Under the pieces are notes generated by a model. It was not told the DNA's origin. It saw only the letters and a program-made list of their open reading frames with translations, and did no database searches. From assembly GCF_037126465.1 (NCBI RefSeq), contig NW_026999407.1:682001-746000 (forward strand): 64,000 bases of DNA, in the 5' to 3' direction. Below, in pieces: positions 43,735 to 53,232 of the stretch. The DNA is from Ornithodoros turicata. Its lineage: Eukaryota > Arthropoda > Arachnida > Ixodida > Argasidae. The first letter of the stretch is position 1. Each line of letters starts with the position of its first letter. The position numbers and the translations under genes were made by a program.

Positions 43735-44571
43735 TACGGGGTGTCCCCGCTAAGTGTGAACAGATTCTTTAAAAATATATCAATCACTTTTTCCGGGATG
43801 AAATCAATTGCAATATAGCATATGCTGAAGGGCACTCCCTAGGGGGGCATTAACAGACTCCTAATGTCTGAATTAACTTTCAATAATCAACTTTTTAATT
43901 ATAAAAGCTACGAAGTTGCTCCAATGAGAACATCTGATCTCTTCGGTCACCAGATACCAAAGCCGTTTTCAGAACAAAAATCCGTTCGATAGATCGTCCG
44001 CAAAAAATTCGTGAAGGAACGCCTTTTTTTTTCTGTATTTTATTCATTGCGCATCTCTAGAGACGCGTCTTTCCTTCGCCCCCAATACGAGAGGATGAAA
44101 GAGCACACTATCGCCTCTTGCGTCCTGGAAAAAGATTAAAAGAAAACAGTGAAATTTGATTAAAAGAAAAACACAGTGCCGCATGAGGCGGCACTGTGCT
44201 CTTTCACTCTCTCACACTGGGGGTAAAGGAAAGCCGCTTCTTTGAAGATGCGCAATAAACCAAATAAAGAAAAAAATGGCGTTCCTTCACGAATTTTTTG
44301 CGGACGATCTACAGAACGGATTTTTGTTCTGAAAACGGCTTTGGTATCTGGTGACCGAAGAGATCAGATGTTCTCATTGGAGCAACTTCGTAGTTTTTAT
44401 AATTAAAAAGTTAATTATTGAAAGTTAATTAAGACATTGCCTTAGGAGTCTGTTAATGCCCCCCCAGGGAGTGCCCTTCAGCATATGCTATATTGCAATT
44501 GATTTCATCCCGGAAAAAGTGATTGATATATTTTTAAAAAATCTGTTCACACTTAGCGTGGACACCCTGTA
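43735..44571. mobile_element. inverted-repeat element with about 300 bp arms
   Basis: The left arm (43735-44034, from GGGGTGTCCCCGCTAAGTGT) and the right arm (44272-44571, ending CACGCTAAG-like then GGACACCCTGTA) are nearly identical inverted copies. The loop is about 240 bp, and a second small hairpin, AGTGCCGCATGAGGCGGCACT, lies in it. The ends fit the CAGGGTGT family, though the left end is mutated to ACGGGGTGT and the TA duplication is unclear. Confidence 0.88.
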
Positions 44572-45292
44572 TATGTGCAGTGCGTCTCAGCCAAGTGCGA
44601 ACAGTACCTCAGATGGAAGTAGCCGTACAGGCGAGACTTGTGCTGCAAACGTCTGCTCCACTGTAAGAGGAGCCTGTTTCTCACACAAACGTCATGGGAG
44701 AGCTTTCCTGTAAGATACCTTGTCTGTACTTAGCTGGAAAACCTGGTACATACTGTCTTCTTTGTGAAGAGATCGGAATTTAATTTAAAAAGATGGTACA
44801 TATATATGCGACGGGGGGTGACGCGCCGACTGTGTTGAGTGCACTGTTCGTACAGCTTACAACGCAACAGTAAACTGGCTTTGTCTTCTTCTTTTTCCTC
44901 GGAGGAACGTTTTCGCTCATCCTACGAACGGTAGTGATTAAGCGAAAAACTTGAACCAATACGTGCGACTGTAGCCGAAGCGAATGCGAGTGTACTTAGC
45001 AGAGTTGCGAGACTGGCCCACCAGGGGAGAAAAGCAGCGCTGCCGTCGCCCCCCGAAACTGCAGCCGAACAGGCCTATACGATCCAGTGTAGCGTTAATG
45101 CCTGTTTATACTCAATTTCTGTCATCAATGATCCAGCCACACACAGGAACATGTTTCCTCGTATTATGTTGAGCGAGCACGCTCGCTCTTTCTCTCTCTG
45201 TGTGTGCTCGTCCTCACCCACTTTCCCTTTCCCTCGTGCCTTTCCCTCTATTACACCCTATCTCCCTCAGCCGGTATTTTTCAGTACGAAAG

Positions 45293-46078
45293 CAGTGTTG
45301 CCACACCTACAGATTTATCATGAGATCTACCCACATCTTGAAAAATCTACAGATCTACAGAGGTTTCTGAAAATCTCATGATTTTTTGCTCCAACGAATG
45401 AGTCAGTCGACCCAGTGTTTCGCATCAGTGCACAGAACGACAACGATGAAAAGCGTCAGCAGAATGCTGGAATGAGTGTCTTACCGACTATATTGTAGAA
45501 TATTTTCCACAGTTAATTTTATGAAAACGAATCAAAGAAACAGCCTCTCAGCGACCACCATAACTGGCCTCCTGCACACAAAACGCATGCTGTTGGGTCA
45601 AGCTGCTTCGCCTTCGCCGTTGACAAGGATTTGATCCGTCGATCACGAAACTGGCGGGACTCGCTCACCATTGTGATGGTGGAGTGAGCGAGGGAATATG
45701 TTCCTATACTACACGCGATGCGTTATTCTTGCGTCGGAGCGCCACAGCTGATGTGAATAGACGTGTCAAAGTATTAAAATCTACGTGTAGCGACACTTTT
45801 TTGAATTGTAGCACACTCGAATACGCGACATCGCAAACTGAAAGTTCCAACGCGTAATGCCAGTGAGCCACAGCAATAAATTCCGACTGTGGTCTTCAGC
45901 AGTGGAACGAAATAAGCCCTTGCTCTTCCACTAATTTAGAAACGCAAGTAGACATTCCAGATTTGAAGGCAAAACGTTCAAGAAACTGAGTTTTGTGTGG
46001 CTACAGATTTTTAGCTCTATCTACAGATTTTTCGAACTCCGATCTACTGATACATTTATTTTACGTGTGGCAACACTG
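45293..46078. mobile_element. hAT-like MITE, CAGTGTTGCCACAC termini
   Basis: CAGTGTTGCCACAC (45293) and GTGTGGCAACACTG (ending 46078) are perfectly inverted. TACGAAAG flanks both sides (45285-45292, 46079-46086). ATCTACAGAT-type words fill the ends. It is nested 12 bp from the right terminus of the 3.5 kb element. Confidence 0.95.
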
Positions 46079-46445
46079 TACGAAAGGTGGCAACCCTAGC
46101 GCCAACCCTCCTTGACGTGTGTGTAATCATGTTCGCGAACGGGGACAAGTGTGTGCGTTGTTGATCTCTGTCACCGAGACCTGTTTTGTCTGCACCTGAG
46201 GGCAATCACAATCGCTGCCTAATCTCGATTGCACGCGATGTGGATCCTGCATCGGTGCGTTTTGGGTATAAGACGCTCATTGACGCAGCTCTATAACTGG
46301 GGTTCCCCGTTTTCGGTGTTCTTTTTTGGGTGGATTCGGCGTATGTTTTTCGGTATTTATTGATTTTCGCAAAATCGGAGTTTTTCGATGTTTTCCTCGC
46401 GTGTACACGGTTTTGCCCGAAGGTTATCGGCGAGTAGGAATTACA

Positions 46446-46856
46446 ATGAAATTTCAGTGTTCCGCGTCGAACGCAGCCTTAACAACAACCACCAATGTGA
46501 ATTACCAGTTTTGTGATCTTCACAAAAGCAACTTTATTGCTCCACAGCGAGGTGAGGGCGCATTCACGAAACCAACGAAAGCACAACTCGTTGAAACTTA
46601 TTGTAATAAATGCAAAGCATACTTGGCGAGGTTCTTGTCAGACATTGCTGCGCGCTTCTTAGTTCGCGAGTTCAGAAATGACCGGAAGGCGTTTGCTCAC
46701 CTTGTTCGTTCGAGGATTCTTCAGACTCACGCTGCGCCGCGATTACACGTGCTCCAATATGCGCGCCGAACCTCTTCCACAGCCCACATTAACACTGTCA
46801 CGCGACAATACTTGCATACGACAACATCTTCCTCCACTGAGAGTTCAAAACCTTGA
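46446..46856 (+). CDS. candidate open frame, unrecognised
   Basis: A 136-codon frame starts MKFQCSASNAALTTTT and includes CNKCKAYLARFLSDIAARF. No known domain, and no splice evidence. It may be chance or an eroded exon. Confidence 0.2.
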   Translation: MKFQCSASNAALTTTTNVNYQFCDLHKSNFIAPQRGEGAFTKPTKAQLVETYCNKCKAYLARFLSDIAARFLVREFRNDRKAFAHLVRSRILQTHAAPRLHVLQYARRTSSTAHINTVTRQYLHTTTSSSTESSKP

Positions 46857-46963
46857 TTTTCGCAAACGTAGTCCCGAAGCGCTCTTTCTTTTTCTTCTCA
46901 TCTCGGGTGCCGCGGAAAGACAGGATCACCGTACGTGGAAAGTGTAGTATGTACTGTCGTAAC

Positions 46964-47984
46964 CATAGGTGGGCATTTTCCTGCGGCCTCACTCATCCTC
47001 ACCTCACGAAGCACAGACTTTATTGGCCTCACTTACCCTCACCAAATTTTCCTCACCAGTAACTAAACCTCAGACGCCCTCACCCTCACATTCCCTTTTA
47101 AATTTTGCCCTCACAAACCTCACCTCAGGGCATCGGGATCCCGAGAGGCCTCACCATCCTCATCCTGACATGCCTTCATCTCATGAGGATATTCACAACC
47201 TGCATGGCCTCACGCATCTTCACCTCATGAGGGTCCTCATCCTCACGTGTCCTCACCTCATGAGGGCCCTCATGTCCTCACGGCGTCTCAAGTACTTTCG
47301 CCGAATGAGGACGCACATGGCCTCACGAGTCCTCATCCTCACGTGCCCCCACCTCATGAGGGCCCTCATCGCCTTACGTACCTTCACCTCATGAGGACCC
47401 TCATGGCCTCTCGAGCCCTCGTTCTGAATACCCTCATGGCCTGACGTGTCTTCAAGTCACTAAAAGGCACATAAGCCTCAGAAGAACTTTCCACCATGTT
47501 CACATGAGACGTCGGCGTTGAACTACTGTGTCGATAGTTGGTACTAATGATACTGCGCGGCATTAAACTGTTTATAGGGTTTCGTGCTGTGCTTGGATAA
47601 ATTTGGTAACCGTTGTTACTGTCACAGTGAGGTTTAACGTTAGTGTTTGGCATCAACAAAGAGGAGCCCGAACCCATCACCTTATCCCTGAGGCCCCTCA
47701 CGAAAGGCCTCATGGTCACATCCGTGAGGTCCCTCAAGAAAGGCCTCACTGCCTCATCCGTGAGGCTGCTCACGGAATACGTTGTACCCTCACGTATTGA
47801 TGGCCTCACGACGACTGGCCTCACGAGGGCCCTCACGGTGGGCCTCATGAGGGACAACGCCTCTTGACTGTCCTCGTGAGGAACATTCAGCGTGGTCTGG
47901 CCTCACTCACCCTGACCTCATCGTCGTGAGGTGAGGGTGAGGCGTCTTCATGAGGGTCCTCATGAGTGAGGACGCCCAGCTATG
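46964..47984. mobile_element. hAT-like element filled with CCTCA/TGAGG repeats
   Basis: CATAGGTGGGC (46964) and GCCCAGCTATG (ending 47984) are inverted ends. GTCGTAAC flanks exactly (46956-46963, 47985-47992). The kilobase interior is almost wholly made of CCTCA, TGAGG, CTCATGAGG and CCTCACG words in both orientations, which can form many small hairpins. Confidence 0.88.
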
Positions 47985-47992
47985 GTCGTAAC

Positions 47993-48419
47993 CTCTCCAC
48001 TAAACAACTAAAGGCCGGTGACAGAGATTCTACTTGACGTCACGTCCCTAAAATGTTCACAAGCGCGGTGGGGCACCTGCAATGGCAGAAGAATGAGATT
48101 CGGACCAGCCCACCCGATCCGGGACAAAAGGATTAACCCTGGAACACTTAATGTGGTCACAGGTCATCCAACCATAGCAAATACCAAGAAAAGAAGGGTA
48201 AGAAAGGAGAGCCTGCTTTAGGAAAGGAATGCAGTTTATCCGTCATCGTTCCTGGAATGTTCCTCTGTATTCCATGTTTTCTTCGATGTTCTCGTTTTCG
48301 ATGTTGTTTCGAAATTTAGCCGGCGTATGTTTTTCGATTAAAACCGAAAAAGTAGAACCCTATCTATAACGTAAAAGCCTGAGACTGGCCACACGACTCA
48401 ATCCAGAACATCATGTACA
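47993..48419. other. no gene recognised
   Basis: No exon or repeat boundary supported. Confidence 0.4.
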
Positions 48420-48475
48420 CAGGGTTGCCACCTTTCATAGTGAATGAAAAATACCGGCTGAGGGAGAGGTCCGAA
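48420..48475. mobile_element. orphan terminus of the TAGGGTTGCCACC family
   Basis: CAGGGTTGCCACCTTTC followed by AAAAATACCGGCTGAGGGAG matches the complement of the right end of the 42593-46098 element. No partner end is seen. Confidence 0.7.
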
Positions 48476-48535
48476 GGAAGAGGGTGCAGGCAAGGTGCAT
48501 GGTCTATACCATGCACCTTGCCTGCACCCTCTTCC
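48476..48535. repeat. perfect 60 bp hairpin (28 bp arms, 4-base loop)
   Basis: GGAAGAGGGTGCAGGCAAGG with the next 8 bases (48476-48503) pairs perfectly with 48508-48535 around the loop CTAT. Confidence 0.97.
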
Positions 48536-48807
48536 TCATGGTAGGGGACAGAGAGAGACACGGAACAAGAAGTTATGGTTGTAACCTGCACCTGTGACGC
48601 TTTCTACCTGCCTGGTTAGAGCATGAAATACAAGATGCAAACATGGTTTCACGAGAGTGCCTTTTAGTAAGGAACATATACCACACCACTCTTAACTAGC
48701 TTCCAATGACAACTGTTAACAGGGACAATAGGCTTTGCCCACATACCTCTATCTGTAGTAATCTAGGAAAGCTCGCACGAAGCGGGTGTAATCGAGAAGG
48801 AGAGAGC

Positions 48808-48929
48808 GTCAGGGTGGCCGAGTGGTCTAAGGCGCCAGACTCAAGGCTTTCCTCCTTGCCCGCATCCGCTGGCTGTTCGAGTATTCTTGTCCACGAATGT
48901 GGGCGTGGGTTCGAATCCCACTCCTGACA
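48808..48929 (+). tRNA. tRNA-Leu-CAA: tRNA-Leu(CAA), array copy 1
   Basis: Decodes UUG codons. Acceptor GTCAGGG pairs with TCCTGAC (one G-T) plus discriminator A, as expected for leucine. A box TGGCCGAGTGG and B box GGTTCGAATCC are intact. Anticodon arm CCAGA-CTCAAG carries CAA. A 38 bp intron (GCTTTCC...GAGTA) follows base 37, and a long variable arm (CCAC/GTGG) marks a type II tRNA. Mature length is about 84. A T4 pol III terminator (GCTTTTAAA) follows. This first copy reads TTCTTG where the others have TTCTGG, breaking one anticodon-stem pair, so it may be inactive. Confidence 0.93.
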
Positions 48930-49029
48930 ATGCTTTTAAATCTTTTGTACAAGGTGTTGCCAACGTATCTGTTTCTGTGGTAATCTAGGAAAGCTCGCAC
49001 GAAGCGGGTGTAATCGAGAAGGAGAGAGC

Positions 49030-49151
49030 GTCAGGGTGGCCGAGTGGTCTAAGGCGCCAGACTCAAGGCTTTCCTCCTTGCCCGCATCCGCTGGCTGTTC
49101 GAGTATTCTGGTCCACGAATGTGGGCGTGGGTTCGAATCCCACTCCTGACA
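49030..49151 (+). tRNA. tRNA-Leu-CAA: tRNA-Leu(CAA), array copy 2
   Basis: Consensus copy with TTCTGG restoring the anticodon stem. It lies 222 bp after copy 1. Confidence 0.96.
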
Positions 49152-49251
49152 ATGCTTTTAAATCTTTTGTACAAGGTGTTGCCAACGTATCTGTTTCTGT
49201 GGTAATCTAGGAAAGCTCGCACGAAGCGGGTGTAATCGAGAAGGAGAGAGC

Positions 49252-49373
49252 GTCAGGGTGGCCGAGTGGTCTAAGGCGCCAGACTCAAGGCTTTCCTCCT
49301 TGCCCGCATCCGCTGGCTGTTCGAGTATTCTGGTCCACGAATGTGGGCGTGGGTTCGAATCCCACTCCTGACA
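49252..49373 (+). tRNA. tRNA-Leu-CAA: tRNA-Leu(CAA), array copy 3
   Basis: Identical to copy 2 by eye, on a 222 bp period. Confidence 0.96.
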
Positions 49374-49473
49374 ATGCTTTTAAATCTTTTGTACAAGGTG
49401 TTGCCAACGTATCTGTTTCTGTGGTAATCTAGGAAAGCTCGCACGAAGCGGGTGTAATCGAGAAGGAGAGAGC

Positions 49474-49595
49474 GTCAGGGTGGCCGAGTGGTCTAAGGCG
49501 CCAGACTCAAGGCTTTCCTCCTTGCCCGCATCCGCTGGCTGTTCGAGTATTCTGGTCCACGAATGTGGGCGTGGGTTCGAATCCCACTCCTGACA
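49474..49595 (+). tRNA. tRNA-Leu-CAA: tRNA-Leu(CAA), array copy 4
   Basis: Identical to copy 2 by eye. Confidence 0.96.
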
Positions 49596-49695
49596 ATGCT
49601 TTTAAATCTTTTGTACAAGGTGTTGCCAACGTATCTGTTTCTGTGGTAATCTAGGAAAGCTCGCACGAAGCGGGTGTAATCGAGAAGGAGAGAGC

Positions 49696-49817
49696 GTCAG
49701 GGTGGCCGAGTGGTCTAAGGCGCCAGACTCAAGGCTTTCCTCCTTGCCCGCATCCGCTGGCTGTTCGAGTATTCTGGTCCACGAATGTGGGCGTGGGTTC
49801 GAATCCCACTCCTGACA
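49696..49817 (+). tRNA. tRNA-Leu-CAA: tRNA-Leu(CAA), array copy 5
   Basis: Identical to copy 2 by eye. Confidence 0.96.
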
Positions 49818-49917
49818 ATGCTTTTAAATCTTTTGTACAAGGTGTTGCCAACGTATCTGTTTCTGTGGTAATCTAGGAAAGCTCGCACGAAGCGGGTGTA
49901 ATCGAGAAGGAGAGAGC

Positions 49918-50039
49918 GTCAGGGTGGCCGAGTGGTCTAAGGCGCCAGACTCAAGGCTTTCCTCCTTGCCCGCATCCGCTGGCTGTTCGAGTATTCTGGT
50001 CCACGAATGTGGGCGTGGGTTCGAATCCCACTCCTGACA
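49918..50039 (+). tRNA. tRNA-Leu-CAA: tRNA-Leu(CAA), array copy 6
   Basis: Identical to copy 2 by eye. Confidence 0.96.
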
Positions 50040-50139
50040 ATGCTTTTAAATCTTTTGTACAAGGTGTTGCCAACGTATCTGTTTCTGTGGTAATCTAGGA
50101 AAGCTCGCACGAAGCGGGTGTAATCGAGAAGGAGAGAGC

Positions 50140-50261
50140 GTCAGGGTGGCCGAGTGGTCTAAGGCGCCAGACTCAAGGCTTTCCTCCTTGCCCGCATCCG
50201 CTGGCTGTTCGAGTATTCTGGTCCACGAATGTGGGCGTGGGTTCGAATCCCACTCCTGACA
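50140..50261 (+). tRNA. tRNA-Leu-CAA: tRNA-Leu(CAA), array copy 7
   Basis: Identical to copy 2 by eye. Confidence 0.96.
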
Positions 50262-50361
50262 ATGCTTTTAAATCTTTTGTACAAGGTGTTGCCAACGTAT
50301 CTGTTTCTGTGGTAATCTAGGAAAGCTCGCACGAAGCGGGTGTAATCGAGAAGGAGAGAGC

Positions 50362-50483
50362 GTCAGGGTGGCCGAGTGGTCTAAGGCGCCAGACTCAAGG
50401 CTTTCCTCCTTGCCCGCATCCGCTGGCTGTTCGAGTATTCTGGTCCACGAATGTGGGCGTGGGTTCGAATCCCACTCCTGACA
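50362..50483 (+). tRNA. tRNA-Leu-CAA: tRNA-Leu(CAA), array copy 8
   Basis: The gene matches copy 2. Its downstream spacer has a private change (CTTTCGTACAAGG instead of CTTTTGTACAAGG). Confidence 0.96.
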
Positions 50484-50583
50484 ATGCTTTTAAATCTTTC
50501 GTACAAGGTGTTGCCAACGTATCTGTTTCTGTGGTAATCTAGGAAAGCTCGCACGAAGCGGGTGTAATCGAGAAGGAGAGAGC

Positions 50584-50705
50584 GTCAGGGTGGCCGAGTG
50601 GTCTAAGGCGCCAGACTCAAGGCTTTCCTCCTTGCCCGCATCCGCTGGCTGTTCGAGTATTCTGGTCCACGAATGTGGGCGTGGGTTCGAATCCCACTCC
50701 TGACA
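50584..50705 (+). tRNA. tRNA-Leu-CAA: tRNA-Leu(CAA), array copy 9
   Basis: The gene matches copy 2. The following spacer reads GGTAATCAAGG instead of GGTAATCTAGG. Confidence 0.96.
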
Positions 50706-50805
50706 ATGCTTTTAAATCTTTTGTACAAGGTGTTGCCAACGTATCTGTTTCTGTGGTAATCAAGGAAAGCTCGCACGAAGCGGGTGTAATCGAGAAGGAG
50801 AGAGC

Positions 50806-50927
50806 GTCAGGGTGGCCGAGTGGTCTAAGGCGCCAGACTCAAGGCTTTCCTCCTTGCCCGCATCCGCTGGCTGTTCGAGTATTCTGGTCCACGAATGTGG
50901 GCGTGGGTTCGAATCCCACTCCTGACA
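50806..50927 (+). tRNA. tRNA-Leu-CAA: tRNA-Leu(CAA), array copy 10
   Basis: Identical to copy 2 by eye. Confidence 0.96.
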
Positions 50928-51027
50928 ATGCTTTTAAATCTTTTGTACAAGGTGTTGCCAACGTATCTGTTTCTGTGGTAATCTAGGAAAGCTCGCACGA
51001 AGCGGGTGTAATCGAGAAGGAGAGAGC

Positions 51028-51149
51028 GTCAGGGTGGCCGAGTGGTCTAAGGCGCCAGACTCAAGGCTTTCCTCCTTGCCCGCATCCGCTGGCTGTTCGA
51101 GTATTCTGGTCCACGAATGTGGGCGTGGGTTCGAATCCCACTCCTGACA
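51028..51149 (+). tRNA. tRNA-Leu-CAA: tRNA-Leu(CAA), array copy 11
   Basis: Identical to copy 2 by eye. Confidence 0.96.
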
Positions 51150-51249
51150 ATGCTTTTAAATCTTTTGTACAAGGTGTTGCCAACGTATCTGTTTCTGTGG
51201 TAATCTAGGAAAGCTCGCACGAAGCGGGTGTAATCGAGAAGGAGAGAGC

Positions 51250-51371
51250 GTCAGGGTGGCCGAGTGGTCTAAGGCGCCAGACTCAAGGCTTTCCTCCTTG
51301 CCCGCATCCGCTGGCTGTTCGAGTATTCTGGTCCACGAATGTGGGCGTGGGTTCGAATCCCACTCCTGACA
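51250..51371 (+). tRNA. tRNA-Leu-CAA: tRNA-Leu(CAA), array copy 12
   Basis: Identical to copy 2 by eye. Confidence 0.96.
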
Positions 51372-51471
51372 ATGCTTTTAAATCTTTTGTACAAGGTGTT
51401 GCCAACGTATCTGTTTCTGTGGTAATCTAGGAAAGCTCGCACGAAGCGGGTGTAATCGAGAAGGAGAGAGC

Positions 51472-51593
51472 GTCAGGGTGGCCGAGTGGTCTAAGGCGCC
51501 AGACTCAAGGCTTTCCTCCTTGCCCGCATCCGCTGGCTGTTCGAGTATTCTGGTCCACGAATGTGGGCGTGGGTTCGAATCCCACTCCTGACA
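51472..51593 (+). tRNA. tRNA-Leu-CAA: tRNA-Leu(CAA), array copy 13
   Basis: Identical to copy 2 by eye. Confidence 0.96.
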
Positions 51594-51693
51594 ATGCTTT
51601 TAAATCTTTTGTACAAGGTGTTGCCAACGTATCTGTTTCTGTGGTAATCTAGGAAAGCTCGCACGAAGCGGGTGTAATCGAGAAGGAGAGAGC

Positions 51694-51815
51694 GTCAGGG
51701 TGGCCGAGTGGTCTAAGGCGCCAGACTCAAGGCTTTCCTCCTTGCCCGCATCCGCTGGCTGTTCGAGTATTCTGGTCCACGAATGTGGGCGTGGGTTCGA
51801 ATCCCACTCCTGACA
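51694..51815 (+). tRNA. tRNA-Leu-CAA: tRNA-Leu(CAA), array copy 14
   Basis: The gene matches copy 2. The downstream spacer has GTATGTGTTTC instead of GTATCTGTTTC. Confidence 0.96.
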
Positions 51816-51915
51816 ATGCTTTTAAATCTTTTGTACAAGGTGTTGCCAACGTATGTGTTTCTGTGGTAATCTAGGAAAGCTCGCACGAAGCGGGTGTAAT
51901 CGAGAAGGAGAGAGC

Positions 51916-52037
51916 GTCAGGGTGGCCGAGTGGTCTAAGGCGCCAGACTCAAGGATTTCCTCCTTGCCCGCATCTGCTGGTTGTTCGAGTATTCTGGTCC
52001 ACGAATGTGGGCGTGGGTTCGAATCCCACTCCTGACA
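51916..52037 (+). tRNA. tRNA-Leu-CAA: tRNA-Leu(CAA), array copy 15 (transitional)
   Basis: The mature sequence is unchanged, but the intron has GATTTCC, CATCTGC and GGTTG instead of GCTTTCC, CATCCGC and GGCTG. The upstream spacer is still of the first type, so this copy is intermediate between the two subfamilies. Confidence 0.96.
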
Positions 52038-52137
52038 ATACTTTTAAATCTTTTGTACAAGGTGTTGCCAACGTATCTGTTTCTGTGGTAATCTAGGACA
52101 CCTCGCACGAAGTGGGAGTAATCGAGAAGGACAAAGC

Positions 52138-52259
52138 GTCAGGGTGGCCGAGTGGTCTAAGGCGCCAGACTCAAGGATTTCCTCCTTGCCCGCATCCGCT
52201 GGTTGTTCGAGTATTCTGGTCCACGAATGTGGGCGTGGGTTCGAATCCCACTCCTGACA
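52138..52259 (+). tRNA. tRNA-Leu-CAA: tRNA-Leu(CAA), array copy 16
   Basis: First copy with the second-type upstream spacer (GGACACCTCGCACGAAGTGG, GACAAAGC). Its intron has the GATTTCC/GGTTG variants. It is the last copy on the 222 bp period. Its own downstream spacer lacks 9 bp, starting the 213 bp period. Confidence 0.96.
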
Positions 52260-52350
52260 ATACTTTTGTACAAGGTGTTGCCAACGTATCTGTTTCTGTG
52301 GTAATCTAGGACACCTCGCACGAAGCGGGAGTAATCGAGAAGGACAAAGC

Positions 52351-52565
52351 GTCAGGGTGGCCGAGTGGTCATTGTCCCTGGTTGGACAGAACAGGTTGAG
52401 GGAAGAGCTCGAATGGAAGAGGTTAGCCGCAGTAATTGAGAACATGGACCCAAAAACGTTTGGCTGCGTCATACGGAGGCGGTACAGAGCAACATGAGAG
52501 TAGCATGACAAGGCAGTCATGTTGAAGTGTTTTATATGTATAGACTTTTCGATGTAAGATTTTAA

Positions 52566-52598
<33 letters not shown>

Positions 52599-52715
52599 GG
52601 TGGCCGAGTGGTCTAAGGCGCCAGACTCAAGGATTTCCTCCTTGCCCGCATCCGCTGGTTGTTCGAGTATTCTGGTCCACGAATGTGGGCGTGGGTTCGA
52701 ATCCCACTCCTGACA
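52351..52715 (+). tRNA. tRNA-Leu(CAA), array copy 17, split by a retro-insertion
   Basis: The first 20 bases (52351-52370) are separated from the remainder (52614-52715) by a 228 bp polyA-tailed insertion plus a 15 bp duplication of GGTGGCCGAGTGGTC, which lies in the A-box/D-arm region. The gene is a pseudogene as it stands. Confidence 0.93.
52371..52598 (+). mobile_element. polyA-tailed retrocopy inserted in a tRNA gene
   Basis: The insert begins with coding-like sequence (LSLVGQNRLREELEWKRLAA, then IENMDPKTFGCVIRRRYRAT and TGA). It continues with a short 3' UTR and ends in about A20-G-A8 (52569-52598). A 15 bp target duplication (52356-52370, 52599-52613) shows target-primed reverse transcription. 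The source is either the end of a LINE ORF or a cellular mRNA; I cannot name it. Confidence 0.9.
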
Positions 52716-52806
52716 ATACTTTTGTACAAGGTGTTGCCAACGTATCTGCTTCTGTGGTAATCTAGGACACCTCGCACGAAGCGGGAGTAATCGAGAAGGA
52801 CAAAGC

Positions 52807-52928
52807 GTCAGGGTGGCCGAGTGGTCTAAGGCGCCAGACTCAAGGATTTCCTCCTTGCCCGCATCCGCTGGTTGTTCGAGTATTCTGGTCCACGAATGTG
52901 GGCGTGGGTTCGAATCCCACTCCTGACA
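52807..52928 (+). tRNA. tRNA-Leu-CAA: tRNA-Leu(CAA), array copy 18
   Basis: Intact second-subfamily copy. The 213 bp spacing holds once the insertion in copy 17 is subtracted. Confidence 0.96.
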
Positions 52929-53019
52929 ATACTTTTGTACAAGGTGTTGCCAACGTATCTGTTTCTGTGGTAATCTAGGACACCTCGCACGAAGCGGGAG
53001 TAATCGAGAAGGACAAAGC

Positions 53020-53141
53020 GTCAGGGTGGCCGAGTGGTCTAAGGCGCCAGACTCAAGGATTTCCTCCTTGCCCGCATCCGCTGGTTGTTCGAGTATTCTG
53101 GTCCACGAATGTGGGCGTGGGTTCGAATCCCACTCCTGACA
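53020..53141 (+). tRNA. tRNA-Leu-CAA: tRNA-Leu(CAA), array copy 19
   Basis: Intact second-subfamily copy, 213 bp after copy 18. Confidence 0.96.
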
Positions 53142-53232
53142 ATACTTTTGTACAAGGTGTTGCCAACGTATCTGTTTCTGTGGTAATCTAGGACACCTCG
53201 CACGAAGCGGGAGTAATCGAGAAGGACAAAGC

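Larger units (their letters stand above)
42593..46098. mobile_element. 3.5 kb hAT-like element with nested insertions
   Basis: TAGGGTTGCCACC (42593) and GGTGGCAACCCTA (ending 46098) are inverted. GCGCCAAC flanks exactly (42585-42592, 46099-46106). Further in, both ends carry CCGGTATT. It contains a SWIM-like pseudogene, the long-armed element 43735-44571, and the hAT-like element 45293-46078 close to its right end. Another end of the same family lies at 48420-48475. It has no recognisable hAT transposase. Confidence 0.85.
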
